64,000 nt of DNA from an uncultured Candidatus Melainabacteria bacterium (lineage in GTDB: Bacteria > Cyanobacteriota > Vampirovibrionia > Gastranaerophilales > Gastranaerophilaceae): the NCBI GenBank assembly GCA_947525005.1, contig CANNUY010000005.1:33879-97878 (forward strand), in the 5' to 3' direction. Shown here one piece after another: positions 7,817-16,513 of the stretch. Every line of letters starts with the position of its first letter. Within the stretch, counting starts at the first letter, position 1. A program made the translations under genes and the position numbers. The notes under the pieces were generated by a model. It had not been told where the DNA came from and searched no databases. It worked only from the letters and a program-made list of their open reading frames with translations.

Positions 7817-8527
7817 TTATTTTATCAAACCTTTCATTTCTTTAACTGCTTGTGGTAAACCTACGTACAAAGCTCTAGCTATAATACTATGACCTATATT
7901 CAATTCATACAACCCATCAATTTCGTGCATTCTATGAACATTTTCATAGTTTAAACCATGACCTGCATTTACTTTTAACCCTAAAGAATGAGCTAATTCT
8001 GTAGCATTCTTTAAATCTTTAAAAGTTTTTTCTTCTTTATCTGTACCAAAAGAATTTGAGTATTGACCTGTGTGGAGTTCAATAAATTGTGCACCTGTTT
8101 CATAAGCTGCTCTAACTTGGTTTTCGTAAGGGTCAATAAATAAACTTACTTCAATTCCAGCTTCAACTAAAGGTTTTACAAAAGCCTTGCCTCTTTCAAG
8201 CTGACCGTAAATATCTAAACCACCTTCGGTAGTCAATTCTTGTCTTTTTTCGGGTACAATGCAAACAGCATCAGGTTTAATCTTCAAAGCAATTTCTTTC
8301 ATTTCATCAGTCATAGCCATTTCAAGATTTAATTTTGTTTTTAATTCTTCACGAATAAGTTTGACATCTTCATCTTTAATATGTCGTCTATCTTCTCTCA
8401 AGTGTGTTGTAATTGAGTCACCACCGTTTGCAATACACAATTTTGCACACTCTAAAACATTTGGTTCAACTCCACCTCTAGCATTTCTTAAAGTTGCTAC
8501 GTGATCTATATTTACACCTAATAACAT
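7817..8527 (-). CDS. pdxJ: Pyridoxine 5'-phosphate synthase
   Basis: Condenses 1-deoxy-xylulose 5-phosphate with 3-amino-2-oxopropyl phosphate to pyridoxine 5'-phosphate, the DXP-dependent route to vitamin B6. The 236-residue TIM barrel begins with the diagnostic 'LGVNIDHVATLRNARGG', followed by 'CIVPEKRQELTTEGGLD', 'FIDP', 'ELHTGQY' and 'VNAGHGLNYENV', which hold the phosphate and substrate residues. A GAGGG site precedes ATG. It follows murT by 16 bases and is almost joined to a zinc-ribbon gene. No pdxA is in the window. Confidence 0.95.
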   Translation of the reverse strand: MLLGVNIDHVATLRNARGGVEPNVLECAKLCIANGGDSITTHLREDRRHIKDEDVKLIREELKTKLNLEMAMTDEMKEIALKIKPDAVCIVPEKRQELTTEGGLDIYGQLERGKAFVKPLVEAGIEVSLFIDPYENQVRAAYETGAQFIELHTGQYSNSFGTDKEEKTFKDLKNATELAHSLGLKVNAGHGLNYENVHRMHEIDGLYELNIGHSIIARALYVGLPQAVKEMKGLIK

Positions 8528-8543
8528 ATTTCAACCCTCTTAT

Positions 8544-9875
8544 CTATTTCTTAATTTTGTTTATTTCCAATAATGCAGTATATGTAGGAAGAATTGTTAT
8601 ATCTCCCTTAGCTTCTCTTGTTATTGCAAGTATTGCTTGATTGATATTTGGAATAACCTTGACATTATCAATGCCTGCATATTTAAGTCTTACAGCCATA
8701 TCATACGCTCTTGAGCCTGATGTTATAATTCGTTTGGTAGCACCTTGTAAAAGTTCAAAATCTGCATCCCATAGCCATGAAACATCTCGTCCATCAGCAT
8801 AATTATCGTTTATTACAATCAATATATCATTATCTGTATTAACTGTTTTTAAAACTTCACTTGCACCAGTCGGGTTCTTTATAAGCTGAATTACGGATTT
8901 GTGACCTTTTATCATCTTTATTTCACAACGTCCAAATACTGATTGATAAGTGTCTAATGAACCTTGTAAATCTTCATAACCTAATTCAAGAGCCATAACA
9001 ACTGCCGCTAAGACGTTATAGGCATTATAAACACCTGTTAAATAAGTCTTTAATTCATATTCTTTGTTGTCGTGCAAAATCTTTATTATTGAATAATCGT
9101 TATAAATTTGAGCAGTTGCACTGTACTCACAAATAGGTCTTGTATAACCACAATCACAGTAATAATGACCTTGTTGAGCATAAAAACGCTTTTTATACTT
9201 CAAAACTTTGCCACATTTTGAACAGTTGAAAAGTTCCATAGGTGCTTTAGATTCGATATCTTTTTCCATAAATTGAATGTCTTCAAACCCAAAGTATATA
9301 GGAGGTTCATCTCCTAGTGATTGAAAGTTAACAACAATAGGGTCATCAGCGTTCAAAATAAGTTTTATCTTAGGGTTTTTATCAATTGCTTCTTGTATCT
9401 TCTTTGCAGTAGTATTTAATTCACCATATCTATCTAGTTGGTCACGGAACAAATTTGTAACAATAAGATAGTTTGTATCTAAATAATCGTATAATTTTGA
9501 TAAATACGCTTCGTCAGATTCCAAAACCGTATAATCAAATCTTTTAAAAGGATAAATAGAAAGTGCCATAGTATTTGCAATACCTGTCAACATATTTGCA
9601 CCTTTTTCGTTATGTATAACACTATTGCCTTGTGTTTCAAGTATATGTGACAAAATACCTGCTGTAGTCGTTTTGCCGTTTGTTCCAGTAACAGCAATTT
9701 TTTCTTTCTTTATATACTTTGAAGTGTGTCTTAAAAAATCAGGATATAATTTAAGCATAACCATTCCAATAAAAGAAGTTCCAGAAGTTTGGTTTCTCAT
9801 TGTGATAGCGAGTTTAATTAATCTTGCGATTACTAATAAAAGATAAAATCTGATAAGTTTAATTAGAAATTTCAT
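8544..9875 (-). CDS. murT: MurT-like Mur ligase (lipid II isoglutaminyl synthase subunit)
   Basis: MurT with GatD amidates the D-Glu of lipid II to D-isoglutamine, using ATP. The 443 residues show a membrane-near N-terminal hydrophobic helix (1-25), a Mur ligase P-loop TGTNGKTT (63-70), a MurT zinc-ribbon insert with CSKCG and CDCG pairs (about 218-250), and the C-terminal DUF1727-type domain (about 330-443). Ribbon plus DUF1727 separate it from MurC-F. The usual partner gene gatD is not next to it: pdxJ follows and a divergent membrane gene lies upstream. GatD must be elsewhere, or this protein works alone. Confidence 0.9.
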   Translation of the reverse strand: MKFLIKLIRFYLLLVIARLIKLAITMRNQTSGTSFIGMVMLKLYPDFLRHTSKYIKKEKIAVTGTNGKTTTAGILSHILETQGNSVIHNEKGANMLTGIANTMALSIYPFKRFDYTVLESDEAYLSKLYDYLDTNYLIVTNLFRDQLDRYGELNTTAKKIQEAIDKNPKIKLILNADDPIVVNFQSLGDEPPIYFGFEDIQFMEKDIESKAPMELFNCSKCGKVLKYKKRFYAQQGHYYCDCGYTRPICEYSATAQIYNDYSIIKILHDNKEYELKTYLTGVYNAYNVLAAVVMALELGYEDLQGSLDTYQSVFGRCEIKMIKGHKSVIQLIKNPTGASEVLKTVNTDNDILIVINDNYADGRDVSWLWDADFELLQGATKRIITSGSRAYDMAVRLKYAGIDNVKVIPNINQAILAITREAKGDITILPTYTALLEINKIKK

Positions 9876-9906
9876 AAAAAAATAATACTCCCTATGTATT
9901 TTCTTA

Positions 9907-9935
9907 TTTTCAAAAATGAAATATACTTATATAAT
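9907..9935 (+). promoter_or_regulatory. Promoter of the small membrane-protein cluster
   Basis: TATAAT at 9930-9935 with a weak TTTTCA 17 bases upstream (9907-9912). Transcription would begin near 9942, after the earliest in-frame ATG (9894), which supports ATG 9960 as the real start of the next gene. Confidence 0.55.
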
Positions 9936-9959
9936 AGTACAAAAGAAGAAATAATAGAA

Positions 9960-10325
9960 ATGATTTTTTTTATTGCAACAATATTTATTGCCCAAGTAAT
10001 TATCGTGTGGAATATAGTATTTTTTATTATATCGCTCGATAATAAGGTTATTGCTTTAAGTAATGAAGTAGAAAGCTATTCAGAAATCTTGCCAGAGATG
10101 GTTCAAACAATTAAAGAAATGACTTCTGATATAAATACTCTGCTTCCTGATATATATAAAAGTTTTGTTAAAAAGAGAAATAAATTAGTTCTCAACAAAT
10201 TAAAATCAATAATTGAAAGTTTAGCAGTTATTTTATTAAAACCTCAATATAGAAAAATAGTTGTAGGTCTAAAAATTGGTACAAAACTAACAAAAAAATT
10301 GATTAAACAAAAAAATATGTTATAA
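9960..10325 (+). CDS. Small membrane protein of unknown function (DUF948-like layout)
   Basis: 121 residues from ATG 9960; a promoter box between 9930 and 9935 argues against the in-frame ATG at 9894. One N-terminal transmembrane helix (about 1-27, very hydrophobic) is followed by an amphipathic, coiled-coil-prone segment ('NEVESYSEILPEMVQTIKE') and a basic tail. This one-helix-plus-coil layout resembles DUF948 proteins and occurs again two genes downstream. It is the first of four small genes (with 10352, 10687 and 11133) that look like a membrane-stress or envelope-associated set. Function unknown. Confidence 0.65.
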   Translation: MIFFIATIFIAQVIIVWNIVFFIISLDNKVIALSNEVESYSEILPEMVQTIKEMTSDINTLLPDIYKSFVKKRNKLVLNKLKSIIESLAVILLKPQYRKIVVGLKIGTKLTKKLIKQKNML

Positions 10326-10351
10326 TAAATCAAAAATAAAAGAGGTATTTT

Positions 10352-10675
10352 ATGAGCAAAGAAAGAACATCAATCGGTTTTGGCATCGGATTAATCGCAG
10401 GTGTTGTGGGTGGAATACTTGCAGGAGTAATGTATGCACCTAAAACAGGCAAAGAATCACGTGAAAAACTAAAAAGTACAATTTGTGACTTTGCAGAAAA
10501 ACATTCACCAGCCATTCAAGATGCAAAGAAAAAAGCATATGAATCAATAGATTTGTTACGCTACAAGCTTGAACGTAACTATAAAAAGTTTGATAATATG
10601 CTTAAATCAAAGAAAATGAGAAAAGCTAAAGAACTAGAATCTTCTGAATACGATATAGACAATATGGAAGAATAA
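10352..10675 (+). CDS. YtxH domain protein
   Basis: 107 residues beginning with a glycine-rich membrane segment (about 8-28, 'GFGIGLIAGVVGGILAGVMYAP') and the following 'KTGKESREKL', the signature of the YtxH family. An amphipathic helical tail with many Lys/Glu follows. YtxH proteins are small membrane-associated proteins linked in Firmicutes to general stress; the exact role is unknown. A GAGG ribosome site precedes ATG. It sits 26 bases after the preceding membrane gene and 11 bases before the next, so it is in one transcript. Confidence 0.85.
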   Translation: MSKERTSIGFGIGLIAGVVGGILAGVMYAPKTGKESREKLKSTICDFAEKHSPAIQDAKKKAYESIDLLRYKLERNYKKFDNMLKSKKMRKAKELESSEYDIDNMEE

Positions 10676-10686
10676 GGGGGACTTGC

Positions 10687-11058
10687 ATGGATACACAATT
10701 AGCTCAAGGCTTGACCTTCCTAGCGTGGGTTGGTGCTGGTTTTCTTATCATTGTTGGAATATTTCTCGTTAAACTAATGTTTGATTGTTCGAAATTATTA
10801 AAAAATATTGATAAGAATGTAATCATTGTTCAATCAGAACTAGAACCAATCGTAAAAAATATTTCAGAAACAACAACAACGATAAATGATATTGTACAAA
10901 CTACAAATGGTAAAATATCAAAGTTCTCAAATATTTATGATAAGGCAACAGATGTTGTTATAAACACTGTTTCAAAAGCTTCTGCTGTTTCAGGAACATT
11001 GTTAAAATATGCTTTTAAAGGACTTTGTTCATCTTTCAAATATTTTACTAAAAAGTAG
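10687..11058 (+). CDS. DUF948-like single-pass membrane protein
   Basis: 123 residues: one transmembrane helix (about 9-30) and then a coiled-coil-like region with spaced Thr/Ile ('ISETTTTINDIVQTTNGKI'), ending in a short hydrophobic and basic tail. DUF948 proteins often neighbour YtxH proteins in Firmicutes and Cyanobacteria, and here the gene lies between two YtxH genes, which supports the assignment. A GGGGGA site overlaps the end of the upstream gene. Molecular function unknown. Confidence 0.7.
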   Translation: MDTQLAQGLTFLAWVGAGFLIIVGIFLVKLMFDCSKLLKNIDKNVIIVQSELEPIVKNISETTTTINDIVQTTNGKISKFSNIYDKATDVVINTVSKASAVSGTLLKYAFKGLCSSFKYFTKK

Positions 11059-11132
11059 TAGGTAGGTTTGTCTAATCGTCTAATGTTAAAAACATTAATG
11101 AAAAATAAAATTATACTGAAAAGGAGAAAAAT

Positions 11133-11399
11133 ATGTCAGTAACTAGATTTTTTGCAGGTGTTGCGATAGGTGCAGCGATAGGTGCAATAGCAGGAGTTTT
11201 ATTAGCTCCACAATCAGGTGAAGAAACTAGAGAATCAATCGGTAACATGGCTAAAGGTGTTGCTAAAAAAACAGACAGTACTGTTAAAGATATCCAAGAT
11301 AGAGCCGATTCTATTGTTTCTGACCTACAAGAAAAAGGTGATGAAATTATTGAAAAAATTCAAGACTTGATTAACAAGCAAAAAGAAGAAACTGTTTAA
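11133..11399 (+). CDS. YtxH domain protein, second copy
   Basis: 88 residues with the same plan as the gene at 10352: an Ala/Gly/Ile-rich membrane helix (about 7-27), 'APQSGEETRESI', then a long amphipathic helix. It differs enough in sequence to be an old paralogue, not a recent duplicate. AAGGAG lies 7 bases before ATG. A strong terminator 22 bases after the stop closes the four-gene unit. Confidence 0.85.
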   Translation: MSVTRFFAGVAIGAAIGAIAGVLLAPQSGEETRESIGNMAKGVAKKTDSTVKDIQDRADSIVSDLQEKGDEIIEKIQDLINKQKEETV

Positions 11400-11420
11400 T
11401 TTTTTCATCAAGATTGTTTA

Positions 11421-11453
11421 CAAAACGGCTCAATTTGAGCCGTTTTGTTTTTT
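11421..11453 (+). terminator. Rho-independent terminator of the YtxH cluster
   Basis: CAAAACGGCTCAA (11421-11433) pairs with TTGAGCCGTTTTG (11435-11447), followed by a T-rich tail. Confidence 0.9.
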
Positions 11454-11458
11454 GTTTA

Positions 11459-11467
11459 TGATATGAT
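11459..11467 (+). promoter_or_regulatory. Extended -10 promoter, TGaTATGAT
   Basis: TG-a-TATGAT ends six bases before the ATG of the U32 gene. There is no ribosome-binding site, so the transcript probably begins at or next to the start codon. Confidence 0.6.
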
Positions 11468-11473
11468 TGATTT

Positions 11474-12718
11474 ATGAAGAAGATAGAATTATTATTACCA
11501 GCAGGTAACAAAGAAAAATTAGAATACGCTGTCAGATACGGAGCTGATGCTGTTTATTTAGGAGTTGTAGATTTCAGCCTCAGAGCTATGAGAAAAGGTG
11601 AACTTATCACTCTTGATAACCTAAAAGACTCTATTGATTTAGCACATAAATTAGGTAAGAAAGCCTATCTTACATTAAATATTTTTGCTTTCAATAACGA
11701 TATACATTCTCTTGAAGAATGTATGGAACGTATATCTGACTCAAATCCCGATGCACTTATTGTTAGTGATGTAGGGATAATGAGAGTTGTTAGGAAATAT
11801 ATGCCTGATACTCCACTTCATATCAGTACCCAAGCAAACTCTTTGAATTATGAGGCTGTGAAGTTTTGGCAGGATTATGGTGCAACACGTGTTATTCTTG
11901 GACGTGAGGTTAATATCAAGGATATGGCTGAGATGAAATCTGCTGTTCCAGATATGGAGCTTGAAGTTTTCGTACACGGTGCTCAATGTGTTTCTTTTTC
12001 TGGTCGTTGTTTAATCAGTGATTATATGACAAATGGAGAAAGAAAAGCAAATCAAGGTAATTGTTGTCAGCCTTGTAGATGGAGTTATAAACTTGTTGAA
12101 GAAACAAGGCCTGGACAATATTACGAAATTGAGCAAAACGAACGTGGTACACATATTATGAGTACTAAAGATCTTTGCTTGGTTAATCATTTACCAAAAC
12201 TTATTGATGCTGGTGTTGATTCATTAAAGGTTGAGGGTAGAACAAAAAGTCTTTATTATGTTTCTGCGGTTGCAAAAACTTATAGAGAGGCTATTGATGC
12301 AGTTTATAATGATAAAAATGTTGATTTAACTCCATATTTTAAAGAATTATTAAAAGTTGGTAATAGAGGTTATACAACAGGATTTTATCTTGGTGATGGT
12401 GAATATCCAAATGATGGTTATAGCTATGACATATCAAAGGGATTAGCAGGTGCTGATTTCTTGTGTGAAATCCATGATAAAGACGGTGATTTTTATAAGA
12501 TTAAAACTAAAAATAAATTCTTTATAAATACTGATATTGAAGTTATTTCACCAAGCGAAAGATTTACAACACAAGCAAAAGAAATCAAAAACAAAGACGG
12601 TGAACAACTTGAGTTTGCAAACACAAATGATGAACTTTGGGTTAGATTTAATCAGCCAATAAATGATTATAAGTATGCAATAGTTAGAACAGTTGGAATA
12701 AAAGTTTATGAGAATTAG
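11474..12718 (+). CDS. trhP: U32 peptidase-family protein, TrhP/YegQ-like tRNA hydroxylation enzyme
   Basis: 414 residues. TrhP-type U32 proteins hydroxylate U34 of certain tRNAs in a prephenate-dependent reaction and carry an iron-sulfur cluster. The N-terminal U32 signature is 'LLLPAGNKEKLEYAVRYGAD'. The Cys set C172, C179, C197, C198 and C201 lies in 'HGAQCVSFSGRCLISDYM' and 'GNCCQPCRW', and 'DSLKVEGRTKS' follows. A C-terminal beta-rich domain completes the YegQ layout. The frame overlaps yqeG by 11 bases. It appears leaderless (see the promoter at 11459). RlhA and UbiU/V are related U32 proteins; length and cysteine pattern favour TrhP. Confidence 0.8.
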   Translation: MKKIELLLPAGNKEKLEYAVRYGADAVYLGVVDFSLRAMRKGELITLDNLKDSIDLAHKLGKKAYLTLNIFAFNNDIHSLEECMERISDSNPDALIVSDVGIMRVVRKYMPDTPLHISTQANSLNYEAVKFWQDYGATRVILGREVNIKDMAEMKSAVPDMELEVFVHGAQCVSFSGRCLISDYMTNGERKANQGNCCQPCRWSYKLVEETRPGQYYEIEQNERGTHIMSTKDLCLVNHLPKLIDAGVDSLKVEGRTKSLYYVSAVAKTYREAIDAVYNDKNVDLTPYFKELLKVGNRGYTTGFYLGDGEYPNDGYSYDISKGLAGADFLCEIHDKDGDFYKIKTKNKFFINTDIEVISPSERFTTQAKEIKNKDGEQLEFANTNDELWVRFNQPINDYKYAIVRTVGIKVYEN

Positions 12719-13187
12719 ACCTGATTATAACCTAAAATGTGTTTATGATATTGACTTAGAAGAACTTAAATCAAATGGGATTAAAGTTATTATGTTTGAT
12801 TTGGATAGTACTTTAATGATATCTAAATCTGGCTGTTATCTTGAAGAAACGAAAAAATGGTTGGATAGGGTTCAAAAAGATTTTGAAGTTGCTGTAATAT
12901 CAAATAACTATAGCGAAGAATATTTAAATAAAGTACGAGCTAGTTCAAATTTTAAGGTAATAGGTTCAGCGAGAAAACCTGACCCTACGGTTATGCAAGC
13001 ATACTTAGATGAATTAGGAATAGAACCTTGTTATGCTGTTATGGTTGGAGATAGACCTTTGACAGATATATTAGGTGGAAAAAGATTAGGTTGTACAACT
13101 ATTCTTGTAGATTCAATTAATGCAGAAAATGAAAATAAACCAACAAGGTTTGTACGTTGGTTAGAAAGATTGACGATTAAGAAATAG
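12708..13187 (+). CDS. yqeG: YqeG family HAD-IIIA phosphatase
   Basis: 159 residues. HAD motif I is MFDLDST (D31, D33), motif II VISNN (about 64-68), the motif III lysine lies in RKPDP, and motif IV is VGDRPLTDI. YqeG proteins are small HAD phosphatases of Firmicutes and Cyanobacteria, related in structure to mitochondrial phosphatidylglycerophosphatase PTPMT1/GEP4, so a PGP-phosphatase role is possible but not proved. The ATG lies inside the end of the upstream U32 gene, so translation is coupled. Confidence 0.85.
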   Translation: MRIRPDYNLKCVYDIDLEELKSNGIKVIMFDLDSTLMISKSGCYLEETKKWLDRVQKDFEVAVISNNYSEEYLNKVRASSNFKVIGSARKPDPTVMQAYLDELGIEPCYAVMVGDRPLTDILGGKRLGCTTILVDSINAENENKPTRFVRWLERLTIKK

Positions 13188-13281
13188 ATTATTGAGGGTT
13201 AAGAATCTATTTTATTTTTTTACGCTTGATATAACGATAAAATTCTTGTAAGGGTGTGTTTTTTTATAATCTAAAGAGGTA

Positions 13282-15123
13282 TTACTTTCTTTTGTAATGT
13301 ATATAACAACCCTCATCTTCCATATCTATCTTGCCATCATAGTCGTTATCAATTCCATCGCTACAAGAACCTAAAGAATTCAACCCCTCTGCACTAGCAT
13401 CGTGTGTCAACCAATAATTATCAATCTTTTTCCACAAATATTCAAAAAATATCTTATTGAATACTGCAATTTTTGAGTTCTTTATTACAAGCACATTCTC
13501 ATCGTTTTTGTGTTCTCCACTTTTTGAAAAATTCATTGAGCCTATTACTGAGTATTTATTATCTATTATCATTGTTTTTGAATGTAATTTTCCTGCAAAT
13601 GTTTCAGTCTTTACAAGTATTCCGTGTTGTCTTAGCAATCTATGTTTAGAATAAGGGCTTTTGGCATTAGCTGCATCAAGTATTATTTTTATTTCGACCC
13701 CTCTTTTTTTTGCTGAAATTAGAGCCTGTGCTAATTTATAATCAGTGATTAAAAATGCAGGAATACAAATTTGCTTCCTTGCAGAATTAACAAGTGGAAT
13801 TATAATCCTTTCAATTGTCAAATCTTTTGGTGAAAAATACACAGAAATATTCGTATTTCCAATCTGTATATTCTCTTTTTCATGAATTTTTGATTTTAAA
13901 TAATGAAACCTTGCATTATACATCTGTTCAAATTCTTGTTTATAAACTTGTGCAACCTGAGTAGAATTAATCACTACAACGTTGTTACAATTAAACCCTG
14001 ACATATCAGTATAACTTAGGTTTGCAGAACCTGTCATAACCGTTTTATTATCAAAAATATAAAATTTGTCGTGCATAATAGAGTTAGTATAAGCACTCTG
14101 TTGTCCAGTAGTAAAAGTAGCCTTATCATTCACCGCATTTTTAATAATTGATACAAGATACATTGTGTCAGGATATATGTTTGTGTTGTTTGAATTGATA
14201 TCATATACAAGCCTAATTTTCACACCTCTTTTAAGTGCATTTTTTAAAGCTTTTTCTACAGGTGGTACTTTTTTGTATCCATATATCGCAATATCAATTG
14301 ATTTTTGAGAGTTATTAATTTGTTTCACAAGTTCTTTACAAACCTTTGTATTACAGTATTTGTCAGGTTTTAATTTTGTAGTGTAATCCGTTATTAAAAC
14401 CTTTATTGACCCATTTGAAATTATTATAGGAACAGGCTTAACGTTAAGGTTTGGGCCGTGAAAATTGTATTTTTTATGTTTGTTGTGTTTATTGTGTTTG
14501 TGATAATTATTCTTGTCAGTATGACAGTATTTGCAAGGTTTTACACCTTTTGGGAGCTGTGACTTCGCTATAAACACGTAATTGTGAGCTAGTAATCCAT
14601 ATTTGCAATCTATTGTGTGATATTTATTACTTTTTGCGTTATAAATTACAAAGTTTGTTTTGTTGATGTACTTAAGTTCTTTTTTGAGAGCTTTTTCATT
14701 TGTTGGCTTGTTATTTTTAAACACAAATCCCGAATTCAAAAGCTTTTCATTGAAATTTGTTGTTCCAAGATAGATGTTATTATCTTTTAGGATCACAGTT
14801 TTATCTTTAATGCAATCAGAAACAAACTTCTCAGTTAGGTATGATAAAACGATAATCTCTTTTTTAGAAAGATTGTAGTTAGAATATTTTGAAAGTTTTG
14901 CAGGGTCTTGAATATCAGAACGCTTGATATAATTATAGCCATCAAGAATTGTTATAACTTCATCGTCATCTTCGATACCGTTATTGTTCAAATCAACAAT
15001 AATTTCAAAGGGCGATTTTATCGCCAGAATATCATAAGATTTTGATTTTTGATAATTATAAATAGAGAATAGCAAAAACGAGAGTATGGCTACACATATT
15101 ACAATTATTTTGTGTTTAGTCAT
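13282..15123 (-). CDS. Exported/anchored phospholipase D-like protein with two HKD motifs
   Basis: 613 residues. After an N-terminal membrane anchor or signal (5-22) comes an EF-hand-like loop DLNNNGIEDDDE (44-55). A Cys/His region (168-201, 'YHTIDCKYG' and 'CKYCH') follows, then a His/Lys-rich linker (207-219). Next come two PLD half-domains, with HKD1 H351-K353-D358 in 'HDKFYIFD' and HKD2 H514-K516-D521 in 'HSKTMIID', each followed by GSxN. The C-terminus carries a second calcium-loop motif (586-606, CSDGIDNDYDGKID). Both catalytic motifs are intact, so phosphodiesterase, nuclease or cardiolipin-synthase-like activity outside the membrane is expected. The substrate is not evident. Co-directional with the M20 peptidase upstream. 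Confidence 0.85.
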   Translation of the reverse strand: MTKHKIIVICVAILSFLLFSIYNYQKSKSYDILAIKSPFEIIVDLNNNGIEDDDEVITILDGYNYIKRSDIQDPAKLSKYSNYNLSKKEIIVLSYLTEKFVSDCIKDKTVILKDNNIYLGTTNFNEKLLNSGFVFKNNKPTNEKALKKELKYINKTNFVIYNAKSNKYHTIDCKYGLLAHNYVFIAKSQLPKGVKPCKYCHTDKNNYHKHNKHNKHKKYNFHGPNLNVKPVPIIISNGSIKVLITDYTTKLKPDKYCNTKVCKELVKQINNSQKSIDIAIYGYKKVPPVEKALKNALKRGVKIRLVYDINSNNTNIYPDTMYLVSIIKNAVNDKATFTTGQQSAYTNSIMHDKFYIFDNKTVMTGSANLSYTDMSGFNCNNVVVINSTQVAQVYKQEFEQMYNARFHYLKSKIHEKENIQIGNTNISVYFSPKDLTIERIIIPLVNSARKQICIPAFLITDYKLAQALISAKKRGVEIKIILDAANAKSPYSKHRLLRQHGILVKTETFAGKLHSKTMIIDNKYSVIGSMNFSKSGEHKNDENVLVIKNSKIAVFNKIFFEYLWKKIDNYWLTHDASAEGLNSLGSCSDGIDNDYDGKIDMEDEGCYIHYKRK

Positions 15124-15140
15124 TCAAGCCTGCAATTCTA

Positions 15141-16376
15141 TTATGAGTTAAATTCTATGAATAAGTTTTCAATAATATCGTAGCCTTTAAGCATAGTTTT
15201 GTAATCAACCTTTTCGTTTGCTGAATGCATATTGAAAACATCTGCTAATCCAAGTAAGAATGGCATAAATGTTTCACCTTTGATATTCTTTTGATGTGCG
15301 TAAATATGAGTTTCAGCACCAGCGTGGAAAGATGAAACTTCGTTTTCTATGCCTAGCTTTTTACAAACCTTTGTGTGAAGTTCTGGGATTGAGTCATCAT
15401 CAGCTTTTTCAAAAGGTGGCAAATGAATTTCAAAAGTTATCTCTGCCAAAGCAAGACCTTCATATTTTTTGTTGAATTTGTCAACGATTGATTGCATTAG
15501 TGCTTTAAGTTCGTTTTCTTTTTCAACACTAGCACTTCTAATTGAATATGATGCTCTAGCTTCTGTATTAATAATATTAGTAGAAGCTTTATCGTTTATA
15601 GTTTTTATGTAGTTAGGTGAATTTACATTGTCATCAATAAGCGATTTGACTGCGTTTTGGATACCACCAGCAACGATTGCACCAAGATTACAAGATGTGA
15701 TAACACCTGTTTCGTCTTGATAGAAAACCCCTTGAGGAAATTCTGCAAGAAGTTCTGCAATAAGCTTTGCAGCGTTAAGACGAGTTTTATCACCGATATC
15801 AATACCAGAGTGTCCTCCGATAAGTCCTTTTACAAGAAGTTTTGCATTTGTGTAGCTAGCACCTGATATTTGAACCTGAGCAAGTTTATCTGCATCACAT
15901 ACCAAAACGTATTTTGAATGGATTTTAGAAAAGTTTACGTGTTCAATACCACTCATATTTGTTTCTTCATCACGAGTGAAAGTTATTTCTAGTCCACCGT
16001 GTTTTAGAGATTTGTCGTTTGCAACTTTTTTAGCAAGCAATAATGCTGAAGCAACACCAACTTTGTCGTCAGCACCAAGTGTTCTGCCATCTGCATGGAT
16101 AAAGTCACCGTCTAATAATAATCTAATTTCTGAAGCGTCACCCACTACGTCCATGTGAGATGAAAACATTATTGGTTGTTTTGACTCATCTGTTGCCGGA
16201 ATATATATATATACGTTTTTATAATCATCAAGTGTACAAGGAATATTATTTTGGGAACAAAATTCTTGAATTTTAGCTATCACTTTTTCTTCGTGAAGTG
16301 ATGGTGATGGAGTTTCTGCAAGTGTGCAAAAAATGTCTACTAATTCGTGTTCTTTTCTAATATCCTGTATACTCAT
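15141..16376 (-). CDS. M20 family metallopeptidase (tripeptidase T-like)
   Basis: 411 residues, cytosolic, no signal peptide. The di-zinc site is visible: SSHMDVV (H74, D76), GRTLGADDKVG (D103), FTRDEETNMSG (E137/E138) and HAGAETHIYA near the C-terminus. The lid domain lies around residues 200-310, with GGHSGIDIGDKTRLNAAK. The order and 'GADDKVGVA' are those of PepT-like aminopeptidases, which free N-terminal residues from short peptides, but close M20 relatives act on other amide bonds. GGAGA precedes ATG. It is 17 bases upstream of the PLD gene on the same strand. Confidence 0.85.
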   Translation of the reverse strand: MSIQDIRKEHELVDIFCTLAETPSPSLHEEKVIAKIQEFCSQNNIPCTLDDYKNVYIYIPATDESKQPIMFSSHMDVVGDASEIRLLLDGDFIHADGRTLGADDKVGVASALLLAKKVANDKSLKHGGLEITFTRDEETNMSGIEHVNFSKIHSKYVLVCDADKLAQVQISGASYTNAKLLVKGLIGGHSGIDIGDKTRLNAAKLIAELLAEFPQGVFYQDETGVITSCNLGAIVAGGIQNAVKSLIDDNVNSPNYIKTINDKASTNIINTEARASYSIRSASVEKENELKALMQSIVDKFNKKYEGLALAEITFEIHLPPFEKADDDSIPELHTKVCKKLGIENEVSSFHAGAETHIYAHQKNIKGETFMPFLLGLADVFNMHSANEKVDYKTMLKGYDIIENLFIEFNS

Positions 16377-16513
16377 AACGTGCTCTCCTTATGCTTTATT
16401 CTTTGAGTTTAGTATAGCACAATTATATAAATAAGGAGTAGTATTTTTTGTTATTTTCTAATTTAAGATTTTTAGTGAAAAATATAATTTTTATCGTTTA
16501 ACAAAGATAACAA

